Shown here: piece after piece, positions 12,511 to 23,000 of the stretch
Layout of the letters: every line of letters starts with the position of its first letter
Position numbering within the stretch: position 1 is the first letter of the stretch
Assembly (NCBI GenBank): GCA_022747635.1
Contig: JAKTNV010000067.1
Coordinates: 424,001-488,000, forward strand
Direction: 5' to 3'
DNA length: 64,000 nt
From: Hetaerina americana
Lineage: Eukaryota; Arthropoda; Insecta; Odonata; Calopterygidae
Translations under genes and position numbers: made by a program
The notes under the pieces: model-generated
The model's database searches: none
Told to the model about the DNA's origin: nothing
Seen by the model: the letters and a program-made list of their open reading frames with translations, nothing else

Positions 12511-13430
12511 CCGCATTTACATCAGGGCGGCTGACCTCGGCGGGGGAGGGAGGAAATGTCACTCGGGCACTCTCAGAGTCCAAAACCCGGCGGGTGACCG
12601 CGCAAGCACCGGCGACTACCACACCACGTCTCGGTGTCTCTCCCTCCGGTCCTTTCCCTCACAACCTCTCGAGGAAGGAAAAATCCCCGCCTTCTCGATG
12701 ACCGATTTGATACGGTACTGCCCCTTTTATTTCTCTCTCCCTCAATCACGCATCACAACAAAACACCCACCCCCCCCTTCGACATGCAGGAGAGAGTAAT
12801 CGCCGGAGAGCATCCCTCTTTTTCCTTTCCCTTCAAAGTCCGTCCACTCGTTACGGGAAAACAGGATGAAGAAACAACGAGGCGATGGGATTACCCCCCT
12901 TCCTCCCTCCGCGACCCCTTCTTCCGGGGGTTCCTTTTTTGCGGCCGCCGCTGTAGCCGTGGAATCCGCTCTGTCCCCCCACCAGAAAGCATTAGCGACT
13001 GCAACTCGATCGCATGCAGCCCGTTCGGAGCTTAGCGAGATACTGACGGGGAAAGGAGAGGCGGGATTGGACGAGCGAGGCAGGCAGGCGCTCGGGCCGA
13101 CGGGGAAGTAGGGGTGCGGAGAGGGAAGGGGGAGTGGGAGGGACGACGGTCGGAGGCGGAGTCGTGTGCGAGGGGAGGGGGTGGAGAAAGAGACGAGAGG
13201 GCAGCGAGCGCCGAGAGGACCGGGAAGCGAGGTCGGAGGACGAGACGGTTTCAAAAGGGACGGGAGAAGAAGAGGGAAGGACGGAGGGAGCACAACTGGG
13301 ACGGCAAAAAGGGTGAGGGCGAAGGTAAAGGCTTGTGAGGGGTTGGAAGGGGTCACCGGGCGAGGGGGGGACGCAGGAGTGTGGGGGGGGGGGAAGGAGC
13401 GGACAATAATGCCGCCTGTTTAGCCAGTCG
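12511..13430. other. CpG-rich island
   Basis: This is the longest GC-rich island in the left half. The plus strand changes from C-rich (12550-12960) to a long G/GA-rich tract (13040-13400), so it has strong strand asymmetry. The frames are Pro/Ser-rich on one strand and Gly/Arg/Glu-rich on the other, with no recognisable domain. It may be a promoter-associated island of a gene outside the window, but no start site or exon can be shown. Confidence 0.45.
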
Positions 13431-14660
13431 AAGCGAAGTTAGGGGGAGCCGTCGTTAAATTCGGCAACTTTAACGGCTGATCGAGCAATTTTGCTGTTGG
13501 ATCCGGCATTTTTGTCACCCAACTCCGCAGCTGTCCATTAAGACTTCTTTGAGTCAGTGGTTACGAAAGCCCTGGCACTTCCGTTTATATCGAGGCAGTT
13601 GTGAATGCACAAGTACAGCACCGATTCTGTATTGATGGTGCTGGGAAATTTCGTCGCTTATGACTTCTGCGGCAAGCAAATACCGCAGCGGGATAGTCGA
13701 AGGCGGGCGACAAAATGAAACGAGTCCGGACACGCTTCAATTCCACCGAGTGCATCCCCTCAACCTGACATTAATGGCGGCCCGGATATTGAAGGGAAAT
13801 CTAATGAGGTCGTTTGCAAAGTGCAGAAGGATCAGGGCCGACAGTCGAGAATAAAAACAGTTTCGGCGAGGATTGTCCGGTCTGGCGCAATGTCCACATT
13901 TCGGCCAAACAATGCGCGGTTTCTCCCGCGATTGTCCGATCAGGTCGGGTTAAGTTCTTATCTGCTCCCAGCGTCAACGCCCCCTCTTGTCCTCTGCGAG
14001 CCGGAGACTATCAGTATTGATACGGCATCCATTAAACACGCACACTGGAAGCAAATCTACGCGTTGCCTTCGAGTTCATACACGATTGCATCGGGCGGAC
14101 TAGCGGACCGGCAGAGCGATGAACAAGACCTATTATTCCCACATTTCAAAACCATTGGCGCCTAATATCATATAAAACATTTTTAAATTTTGTCTTATGA
14201 TTTCAGCTGGGATTTCCAGAGATATACGTATTATCTATGTGTCAACTAATGCAAAAATACTGTCCCATTTCTTCTGTTCGATAGGTGGATTTCGTCGTGC
14301 GTTACATCAAACGACTTCCAATCGATTGGCGGAGACGTGGGATCGATTTATGTTTATTGTTATTTCGAAAATATGCTTACCTACACTAAAATTTTTCAGT
14401 ACTAAGCGCATATTAAAAAACGGTGGCGTAGGCTCTGTAGCATTGAGGATAAATGATACCACACTAGAAAAACAATAGCCACAAAAAATGAAGGAAATAT
14501 CCAATTCTATCGCGTCCAGCATCAGCATCAAAACATGATTTTTAGATTATTTTGAACGTTTAAAATAGTGAACAATAATTATTTAACTTATTTATTTCTG
14601 AAAGAAATAACGTTGAACCACTCTTTCCTTCAAAACATAGTGAGCCTCGTTCAGAAATAC
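13431..14660. other. Unrecognised DNA
   Basis: Moderate GC to about 14160, then AT-rich. The frame at 13821-14165 (plus) has no recognisable domain. No repeat family identified before the (TA)n tract. Confidence 0.4.
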
Positions 14661-14661
14661 C

Positions 14662-14663
<2 letters not shown>

Positions 14664-14707
<44 letters not shown>

Positions 14708-14977
14708 TATAATATATATATATAATATATATATATAATATAAATATATATATATATATACAAATATATAAAAACACAGAAGTAGATTTTTAAAATATAG
14801 AAACACAAAGAAAGGACACTCACAATTTGTTATTTTACGTTTCGACAGCACGGCTGTCGTCTTCAGAATGATTCTGAAGACGACAGCCGTGCTGTCGAAA
14901 CGTAAAATAACAAATTGTGAGTGTCCTTTCTTTGTGTTTCTATATTTTAAAAATCTACTTCTGTGTTTTTATATATT

Positions 14978-15012
<35 letters not shown>

Positions 15013-15024
15013 TTATATAATATA

Positions 15025-15093
<69 letters not shown>
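14664..15093. repeat. (TA)n - palindrome - (TA)n block
   Basis: A (TA)n tract with occasional AATATA interruptions (14664-14760) and a mirror-image tract (14980-15093) enclose a perfect palindrome centred at 14870 with arms of about 110 bp. Counting the AT tracts, the whole block reads almost the same on both strands. Confidence 0.9.
14760..14980. mobile_element. Palindromic Penelope-type terminus with hammerhead-like core
   Basis: The two arms are reverse complements over about 110 bp, with the centre at 14870. On the plus strand, CTGAAGA (14874-14880) is followed by CGACAGC, loop CGT, GCTGTCG and then GAAAC (14897-14901). This is the order of the hammerhead ribozyme core (CUGANGA, stem II, GAAA). 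The same motif occurs on the minus strand in the left arm. A convincing stem III loop and stem I are missing, so an active ribozyme is doubtful. The arms lead outward into (TA)n. By similarity to the other loci, I infer an inverted pair of Penelope-like element ends. Confidence 0.6.
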
Positions 15094-15096
<3 letters not shown>

Positions 15097-15164
15097 ACGA
15101 TTTCGTCGACGTAACACGGAAGTGCCGAATAATGAATTGGACAGCAACAAACAAAGTACCAGAT

Positions 15165-15334
15165 CATTCTTCAGCAACAAACAATATAGAAACACAAAAA
15201 AAGATCACTCTCACGTTATTTCTTGATCATTTCGACGGCATTCTGCTCCGTCTTCATCGGAGGATAGAGAAGTAACTTTTCTTCCGTCTTCATCGGAAGA
15301 AAAGTTACTTCTCTATCTTCCGATGAATACGGAT
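15165..15334 (-). mobile_element. Penelope-like 3' terminus (same family as 18438-19975)
   Basis: On the minus strand this repeats the 3' end of the Penelope element at 18438-19975. CTTCTCTATCCTCCGATGAAG leads into a stem, GAAAT and AACGTGAGAGTG, ending near the GTTTGTTGCTG segment. The hammerhead-like order is CCGATGA (15254-15260), stem II GACGG/CCGTC, and GAAATGATC (from 15233 down). Next to it, a 17-bp-arm hairpin at 15272-15312 repeats part of the same sequence in both directions, so two inverted termini are joined here. The RTE copy follows immediately. Confidence 0.7.
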
Positions 15335-15511
15335 TCCAATCCCTATCCTCGCCCACCACACCAAGTACTTCCTCATTTGTTTTCTTCGCTGTCCATTTCA
15401 CCTTCTCCATTCTTCTCCAAACCCACATTTCAAAATATATACTTACTTAAAGTCCATGTCATCAACTCCCTCCTCCTTGTGAAGCCTCTTTGCCTAGCGC
15501 AATTCTTCTCT

Positions 15512-16260
15512 TTACGTCCCTACTACTTTGACCGTGTTCGAGCAAAACACTACCGAGATACGTACGATACCCTTGGCTGACGGACAAACTAAAGCTTGGT
15601 CATCAGCAAACTTAACTGATTTTACGAATTCTTCGCCCACTTTCATTCCTACCTCCAGTTCTTCCAATGCCTCTTTAATCATTTCCTCTGCATACAGGTT
15701 GAAAAGCAACGGTGATAATGGGCAACCCTGCCTTACACCTCTTCCTAACACTGCCCATCCTGACTCCCCGTTCCCCATTCCCACCTGAGCAATCTGAGAC
15801 ATGTACAGGTTGCGGATTAGCCTCCTTTCCCTCCAATCTATTCCCATTTTCTGCAATATACTCATTTTTTATTCCCAATTCACTCTATCAAACGCTTTTT
15901 CGAAAAGGTTAATACCTCCTGGTTGTGTTCTATATTCCTCTCGATTAATAATCTCTTACTGCAATGGCATCACGCGTACCTCTGCCCTTCCTAAACACAA
16001 ACTGATCATCCCCTAAGTAATCACTCGCCCTGCTTTCTTTTTGTTGGTGATCCTGAGAACAACTTTAGCTGCGTGGGATATCAAACTTATTGTCCTGTAG
16101 TGCTCACATGATGTAGCCTTTACCTTTTTCGGAATAGGAAGTAAAACTGATCTCACAAAGTCTTCCGGCCGGATTCCTTCCTCATAGATACTACGAATCA
16201 GCCAATACAACCTCTTCCTCCCATATTTTCCTAAACATTTCAGTAGTTCCGCGGAATGTT
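15512..16260 (-). pseudogene. RTE copy 1 reverse transcriptase fragments
   Basis: Two minus-strand frames carry RT pieces. 16013-16210 has the finger segment LIRSIYEEGIRPEDFVRSVL then LPIPKKVKATSCEHYRTISL. 15512-15865 has MGIDWRERRLIRNLYMS, motif B (GVRQGCPLSPLLFNLYAEEM) and motif C as FADD (15599-15610). The catalytic AFDRLNW region is lost between them in a small rearrangement. After FADD the sequence soon jumps toward the C-terminal part. No functional RT can be made from this copy. Confidence 0.88.
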
Positions 16261-16466
16261 ATCCACCCCCACGGCCTTATTTAGTTTCATCTCCCGTAAT
16301 GCCCTTTCTATCTCATCGTCGAGTATGCCTGGACCTAAGCTATCTTCCTCTACGCCATGTTACTTTTCTATGTCTAATTTTGTTGGTCTAAGGTTTTTAC
16401 TATACAGTTCTTCTATATACTCCTTCCATCTCTCTTGGATCTTTCCTGTGTCAGTTATTACCTTAC

Positions 16467-17171
16467 TCATCTCCCTTTCTTAATTACCGATAAAGATTTA
16501 ACTTTGCTGTACAGCGCACCAATTTCACCCTTCCTTTCCATATCCTCGCACTGCGTCTTCCACCATGCTTCTTTTGCTTTATTTGTTGTACGCCTCAATT
16601 TATCGTTTAACTCTTGGTTCTTCATTTTGCCTAACTCTGTATTTACATTCTTCCATTTTCTCCGCTCATCCATCTTTGTAATCATCTTATCCGTGATCCA
16701 TGGTTTCCTAGTCCTTTGAGCGTTAACGGTTCCAATAGTGTCTTTTGCGGCTTTAGACAACCCTTTCTTGATGCAATCCCATTTTTCTTCGATTGTACTT
16801 AGCTCTTTACCATCCTCCATGATTTCCTCTACCGCCTGTTTGTATTCCTTCCTTTTCAAACCATTTAATGCTTCTACATTCCATTTTCTAACTTCTAGCC
16901 CCTGATGACCAAGCTTTAGTTTGTCAGTCAGCCAAGGGGTTACAAGCATTGCTGAGTGAATTGGAAATCCATGTAATGCTTGTACATTCCATTTTCTAAC
17001 TCGCCGCCCCTGCCTTATCTTTTTGAAACGGACCCTACATGTCATTAGAACTAAATTGTGGTCGGAGTCTGCATCCGCTCCCGTGAAGCTGTGCGAACTT
17101 ATCACACTATTCCTAAACCTGTGTCTAACCAGAATATAATCTATCTGAAACCTTCCTGAATCACCTGGCAT
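16467..17171 (-). pseudogene. RTE copy 1 endonuclease C-terminus and linker
   Basis: This is in frame with the upstream endonuclease ORF after the single TAG. It carries the end of the endonuclease (PGDSGRFQIDYILVRHRFRN, ADADSDHNLV with the SDH catalytic motif) and the basic linker that leads to the RT. A segment beginning VRKWNV occurs twice (about 16875 and 16990), with about 30 residues between, so a short internal duplication relative to copy 4 is likely. The frame ends in KSLSVIKKGR and a stop, where copy 4 continues with KKGRAMLTVRDK. Confidence 0.88.
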
Positions 17172-17174
17172 TTT

Positions 17175-17930
17175 CTATGTATACCTGCGTCTTTTGTGGT
17201 GTCTAAACCAAGTGTTGGTGATGACTAACCCCTGTCTCCTGCAGAACTCAGCTGCTTTCTCCCCGCGGTCATTCCTCGTGCCTAAACCGTAGTCCCACAC
17301 CTCATCACCATCTCTTCCTTCGCCTACCGTCGCATTCCACTCCCCCATGACTTTCAAAAGTTTCCCAGCGGGAACACACGCGATTATGTCCTCTAACTGA
17401 TCGTATATCCAATCGACCTCTTCTTCCTTAAGGTTGCTCGGTGGCCTGTATACCTGAATAATAACCAAGTTCGTCAATTCTGCTTGAATCTCTACTAGTA
17501 ATAATCTGTCCGTTACTTGCTCTTTGTTGACTACACTTCTTCCTTCATTAAATATTGTGGCAACCCCTCGTTGGCTCTCATCCCCGCCGATGTCTATTAT
17601 TATATAATTATCACTGCAGTAATCCCCGCTATCCTTCAATCTCACCTCGCATAGACCTAAAATATCTATATTTCCCCATTCCATCTCTCGCTTAACATTC
17701 TCCAATTTCCCTGTCCTCATCATTGTCCTGACATTCCACGTTCCTATTCTAACTAATTTTGTCTTCTTCTCCTGCGTCTTCTGTCCTGCTGCTGCTGGTT
17801 TTCCCTTGCAAGGGTTTCGTGGGATGACGACCGCGGAAGCCTTGCCTCCCCCGCTGCCGGGCACGACACACGGCCGATTGGGCCGAGCCCCGTGGTTGCC
17901 AGGACTCAAATTATCTCTATTGTCCATCAT
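17175..17930 (-). pseudogene. RTE copy 1 endonuclease domain
   Basis: The ORF encodes the APE-type endonuclease that nicks target DNA for target-primed reverse transcription. Visible motifs in order are GTWNVRTM (about residue 67), DILGLCEVRLKDSGDY, GVATIFNE, VIIQVYRPPSN, MGEWNATVGEGRD (the usual form is GDWNA, so Asp is Glu here) and GLVITNTWFRHHKRRRYT. The frame ends at a TAG where the copy at 41575 reads Trp (RRRYTW), so this is a nonsense mutation. The same frame continues with KMPGDSGRFQIDYILVRHRF. Confidence 0.92.
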
Positions 17931-18205
17931 ATTTTTCTAGGGAATGATAATTGAGGTGGTTTCCTGTTGCCTTCCTCAATAGTGTGTTTAACGTGACACC
18001 ATCATTTACTGGCCTCCCCACTGGGCTCAGACGCCATTGCAGCCGTCTCACTGAGGAACAGACGCTGCGTGGACTACCTTTCGTCTGGCTCCTAACCTTC
18101 GACCTATCTGGCATGGGCGACCCTACCAGGAGCAATTATTATTACTTCCACCGGCACAGCTCATCGGAACGCACAAGCCCTTCCACCACGTCAAGGTTCT
18201 AGTCC

Positions 18206-18360
18206 GGGGAGGGATAGATATATATATATATATATATAATATACATATATATATATATACATATATATATATACATATATATACATATATATATACATAT
18301 ATATACATATATATATACATATATATACATATATACATATATATATACATATATATATAC

Positions 18361-18437
<77 letters not shown>
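18206..18437. repeat. (TA)n / (ATAC)n microsatellite
   Basis: About 230 bp of TA dinucleotides with regular ATAC interruptions. The 5' end of RTE copy 1 touches it on the left and the truncated 5' end of a Penelope-like element touches it on the right. Confidence 0.95.
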
Positions 18438-18440
<3 letters not shown>

Positions 18441-18455
18441 CTTTCCAAATATCCT

Positions 18456-19420
18456 TTGCAACCACTCCTGTGGCTCCGATACATTGACGAAATCTTTCTA
18501 CTATGGCCACATAGCATTGATTCCCTCAATTCCTTCATCTCCCAACTCAATGATTCCTCATCTCTGTCTTTCACCTCGACCATTTCATCCTCTCAGATCA
18601 CCTTCCTCGATGTCAATATTTCCCTTAGCAATTACAAATTCCTGACATCCGTTCTCTCTAAACCTACTAATAAGCGACAATATCTTCATTACAGCAGTTC
18701 CCACTCCTCCCATACCAAGCGCTCCCTCCCTTACTCCCTCTCTATCCGCGGTCACCGTTTTTACAACCATCCCGAATCCCTTAACAAATACCTCAAAAAC
18801 CTTCACCACTCCCTCCTCTAATGAGAATACCCAGATGCTCTCCTCCATAAAAAAATACCTAAACATTCCTACACCCCCAAGCCTGCCTCAACCACTGACT
18901 CCCAGCCTCTCTCAATGTGTACTACCTACCTCCCAGGCATTCAGTCCCTCAAATTCATCCTCAAAGACCTGTTCCCCATCCTCAAAAATCACAACACTTC
19001 CTCCAACCTTCTTCCCAATTGCCCCTCTGTCACCTTCAAACGTCCCGCCAACCTAGCAGATATCCTCAAATCCACCAAGCCACCATCAAAATCCCCTCAC
19101 ACCCCCAGAGCCATACCCACTCCACGTCATCGAGGAAGATGTGAAACCTGCCCTATTTTCACCACTCCACCCCACTCCCTCTACCATTTAAGAATGTTGT
19201 TTATCTTCTGATCTGTAAACTCTGCCCGGCCTCTTACATAGGCCAATGTTCCCCACCCCTGAACCTTAGTATTAACAACCACCGCGCCTCGCGCAATCCC
19301 TCCTCCCCGTCCGCGGATCTCCCCATCCCTAAACATGCTTCCCATCATAAAACCCCCATCACCCAGTGCTACAATGTTTCCGTCCTAGCGTCCCTTTACA
19401 TCCGATAGGAATTAAAAACT
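18456..19420 (+). pseudogene. Penelope RT and GIY-YIG endonuclease, broken
   Basis: Frame 1 (18456-18821) covers RT motif C and the thumb: [33 protein letters not shown] and [20 protein letters not shown]. The catalytic pair is Asp-Glu (18486-18491) where Penelope RTs have Asp-Asp. The reading then moves to another frame (18830-19211: QSLKFILKDLFPILKNHN, VTFKRPANLADIL, RGRCETCPIF) and again to reach the endonuclease, VVYLLICKLCPASYIGQC followed by NNHRAS (about 19190-19300). Everything upstream of motif C is missing. Penelope ORFs are normally 700-900 residues, so this is a 3' remnant. Confidence 0.88.
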
Positions 19421-19870
19421 CTAGAAATGGCATTCATTTGGATCTGTATAGCCTATCAGTATCCGGGTCTCAATGTCGTTCACTAATGAGAATGGTCCGA
19501 ATTGTCACTTTTTGGAAGCGATGCATATTGGAGAGGTGAATACTTTGTTCTTCCGCATGAGTTTTGGTGTGCGTGGCCTTTGTTTCGACTTGCAGGGTCT
19601 TGATCACGACTTTGTAAGGCGAAACCTGGGTCTCGTATGTTGCAACAGTTGCGGTGAGCAGATAGTTTTCTTTTCCGATTTTGTGTGAATTTCACCTCCT
19701 CCCTCTACCTCCTTTCCTATCTCCGCTCCCCTCTAGCCTCTCCTCTCCCTTTCCTCTCCCCAACCATTCCTCTCACCCCTCCTCCGCCTCCCGTTCTCCC
19801 CTTCCCCTGGCCCCCTTCCCTTTCTCTCGCATCCCTCACCTCTACTATTCCAGCAGTCAGTACTTCTCTA

Positions 19871-19914
19871 TCTTCCGATGAAGACGGAATAGAATTCCGT
19901 CGAAATTATCAAGA
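19871..19914 (+). ncRNA. Hammerhead ribozyme motif (core U4 to C) in Penelope 3' end
   Basis: All three helices can be drawn. Stem I is TCTT (19871-19874) with AAGA (19911-19914). The first core box is CCGATGA (19875-19881; consensus CTGATGA). Stem II is a perfect 8-bp GACGGAAT/ATTCCGTC with loop AGA and one unpaired A before it. The second box is GAAA (19902-19905), followed by a minimal stem III and the cleavage triplet ATC (19908-19910). The C at the U4 position would be expected to weaken or abolish cleavage. The copy at 15230-15264 shares this substitution. Hammerheads in Penelope-like elements are established knowledge. The assignment here is by eye. Confidence 0.62.
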
Positions 19915-19973
19915 ATTAACGTGTGAGTGTTCTTTTTATGTGTTGTTATATTGTTTGTTGCTGTCAAAGCTAG

Positions 19974-19975
<2 letters not shown>

Positions 19976-20016
<41 letters not shown>
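19976..20016. repeat. (TA)n microsatellite
   Basis: About 40 bp of TA at the 3' end of the Neptune-like Penelope element. The tract may be the element's tail or its target. Confidence 0.95.
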
Positions 20017-20020
<4 letters not shown>

Positions 20021-23000
20021 AATTAGATGCACAGAAGTAAACTAATAAGCATCTGTGTCTCAGATTATTCCGTAATTGATGATTTTTAATGACATCCGTT
20101 TACCATGGAGAAATTTTTTTCTTTTTTTCTGACTTCTGTGTAGCTTATCAAGCAAAAGGTTTGAAAAAAAGATGGCTATAAAGGAATATTCAAAGTTACG
20201 AATTACTCATTATGGTTACAACTACTATTATTGTAAATATCTAATGGAAACGAATTTTTTAAATTGGAAATTTTTTACCTGATTAAAGGCACTACAAAAA
20301 ACTTCGTCTCCCTCTGGAATTTTTTTCGATCTAATTTAAATATGTTTAAAACATTGGGCACAACGAAAATAATGATAAATGGTGCAAAGGTGCACCAAGT
20401 TAATAAATTGACCATCAGAATCATTAATTGAGGGACAATGTGGTCCAAATATGTTTCACAAGGTGCGGAAATTCCTTCGTCTCATTCCAATATAGTCTTG
20501 CAAATTGATAACCAAAATTATAATATTTAGTAAATTTCAATCCAAATATTAATTCATGAAATGAAGATTGAAATTTTTAAGAAAGTGCCGCTAAAGATTT
20601 AAATAACTGGAGAATAAAAACTATATAGTAAAACCTATACTGTCTCAATAGCTCATACGTTCTATTATAGTTATTTATTATTTTCCCACGGTCAATAGCA
20701 AATGAACAAAAGATAAACAATATGTTTAGTAACCAGTTTAGCCAGCATGTGTAGCTAATGGGAAGAAAGCAATTGTTATGAATCAAAATGTAATATCTTA
20801 AGCTTAGTTTAAAGCTAGTATGTATGCAAGTAAAGGAATAATGTGAAGGTGTTCACAATCCTCGCATTTATCTATCCAGAATATACAATATGTTTGCGTA
20901 TCCACCTGTAATGCCAGTAAGATGGTTAAATAAACTAATATATTATTTAATATCACGTAGGCAAAGTGAATGCCGCAGTAAAAACATTCGCTCAGTAAAT
21001 ATCTTTACTTGTGCAAAAACAAAAGGAGGATGGAAAGAATTTCGATGAAGTCATAATATGCTCTAAGCAAATAACGTCAAAGGGTGGGACCTATCATGCC
21101 GACGCAAAGTATTAAGTTTTCACATTTAAATAGGAACCGGAAAAAGACTACTGGATAAAAATTCGTCATTCCAATGGAACAAAACATTTATGTTCGGTGT
21201 AGAAAGGCATTATGGGAAACTTTCGAAGACCACCTCCCTGTCTCAGCTTCATTCATTAATAAGATATGTTTCTCATTACGGCGCTAACCGAAATAGATTC
21301 TGGAGGATAAAACCCGCGCCATTTATAACGAAATTAAATTGCCTGGAATAAGGTTGCATTGAAAAGGGTTTCCGAAGGACGCTGAAAAAATTCTAATTAA
21401 ATGCAGAAGAATTTCGAAATTTAAATGGTGTTGCATGGAAGACAACTGGTATCCTGGGCATGGGGCTCACCTTTTGAGAGGGTCCATGACGAGGACGAGG
21501 CCACAATGACTCTCCCGCGTCGTCGACTCGGCTGGCGACTTGTGCCGGAAGGGTGAGGGAAGACGGTCGCGAACATGATGGGGTAGGTTTGAAATCGATG
21601 GGAAGGTAAATAGGGAGCGGGATTTAGAAGGTAAGCAAAGGATAGATGGGGTGGAATTCAGGGTAAATAGTAATCCGGGGAAGAGGGCGATCGTGGCGAG
21701 TAAGGGAGGGCCGGGGAGAGATTGATAAGCGCGGGGAGACAGGGACGGAAGACAGATGGAACATGCAGGGGAAAGGTTCTGAGACATGAGCACATCTGCT
21801 CTCCGCCCGCCGCGCACGAAAGGAGAAAGAGTGAAATGGCTTTAACTTTAAAGGCTTTGATGCGTTCGGCGGGCTCTCCTCTCATGGGCACATTCAGGGC
21901 CACTCACTCGCGGATTTCAGGGCTTTATGCGCCAATTGCTAGCACGAGTGAGCCTTGAATTAATTATTCTACCAGATTCACATATTAAGGCGAATACTTC
22001 GCACTTGTTGGGCAACAAATTGAGTTTAAATCATTTCAGGCTGATCGGACTTCTATTGGAGTAGCCAAATGAATTATTTTTTAGTCACTCTTTGGGAAAA
22101 AAAGAAAACATACCTCCGTAAAAAAACCTTTAAGTTCAAGTTATTATTCAGGAAAATGTGAACTGCCGAAGTGAACAGTTAAGATGATGCGTTCGTATGC
22201 GTCACTCAAGGTCATATCATATTTACACAACTAATGGTCAGAAATATTCACTTCACGCATTAATCTTAGTGTTAAAATCTCACTTCTCGTGATGGGTTAC
22301 AGTTAAATTTTTTGCCATTATTAGCGCGTTTGATTTCACTTCATCATGTGATATGCCACGTTTTTTTTAAACTATTGTTTGTTCGTATTGTAGTAGTATA
22401 TTTTTTATTCCGTTTTTCTCTTTAATATTTCTTACTTACGTATTATTAATCTGTAATTTTATTTGAATTAATTTCTCTGCACATTTATATGTGCATATCA
22501 GAATACTTTTTTTCTTCTCTTATATTTCATTCATTCATTTATTTTTACTTATTTTTATATTCTTTTAGTTTAGTAAATTACAACATTAGTATTACCTATC
22601 TGTAGGTTTTCGCAGGTTTTTCACCTTCCCATTTCGTGTATGGGTGGTTTTCCTGCCGCTGGTTTTTTTTCGTCAACGACAAAAGCCCTTACGTCCTTAC
22701 GTCTTTTCTCATAAGTTTTCATTTATTTCTACACTCTTTGCACTCATGCATGTACATTGTCAATCGATTGTCCTTATCTACTTCTTTTTCATATAGTATC
22801 TAGCCCTCAAACGTTAATATATTTTCCTTGAATGTATTTCACGATGGTTTTGACGGAAGGATAAGCGGATGCCACAGTCTCAATCTCGTCCGAATAAAAC
22901 CGAATTATAACTATTATTTTGACCTCTCCTTGAATACGCCTAGGGAAGTAAGGGAAGCATAGGTTTTAGCTGTAAATAGGAGGAAATACATAGGGAATGA

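Larger units (their letters stand above)
15335..18205 (-). mobile_element. RTE/BovB-like non-LTR retrotransposon, copy 1
   Basis: Read on the minus strand, this element has a 5' untranslated region (18205 to about 17930), an apurinic-type endonuclease, a linker, reverse transcriptase fragments and the C-terminal MWVWRRMEKVKWTAKKTNEE segment (about 15340-15425). The closest recognisable clade is RTE/BovB, shown by GTWNVRTM, LGLCEVRLKD, HHKRRRYT and LDYI/IDYI endonuclease motifs. The 5' end runs into (TA)n and the 3' end abuts a Penelope terminus. At least one in-frame stop, frameshifts and small deletions in the RT make it non-functional. Confidence 0.93.
18438..19975 (+). mobile_element. Neptune-like Penelope retroelement (5'-truncated)
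   Basis: The element begins within the RT palm, just after (TA)n, and runs through the GIY-YIG endonuclease to a 3' untranslated region. That region has a pyrimidine-rich tract (about 19685-19860), a hammerhead-like motif (19871-19914) and AACGTGTGAGTGTTC, and ends at a second (TA)n tract. Family features are [10 protein letters not shown], the [11 protein letters not shown] segment, [20 protein letters not shown] and a C-x-x-C-P endonuclease lead-in. A terminal fragment of the same family lies at 15165-15334. Confidence 0.88.

Noticed and set aside
12742..13356. 204-codon minus-strand frame
   Set aside because: Same reason: low-complexity Pro/Ser-rich sequence opposite a Gly/Arg/Glu-rich frame.
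14560..15154. Long Ile-Tyr repeat reading frames (IYIYIY) in several frames
   Set aside because: They are translations of (TA)n and are open in all frames by composition.
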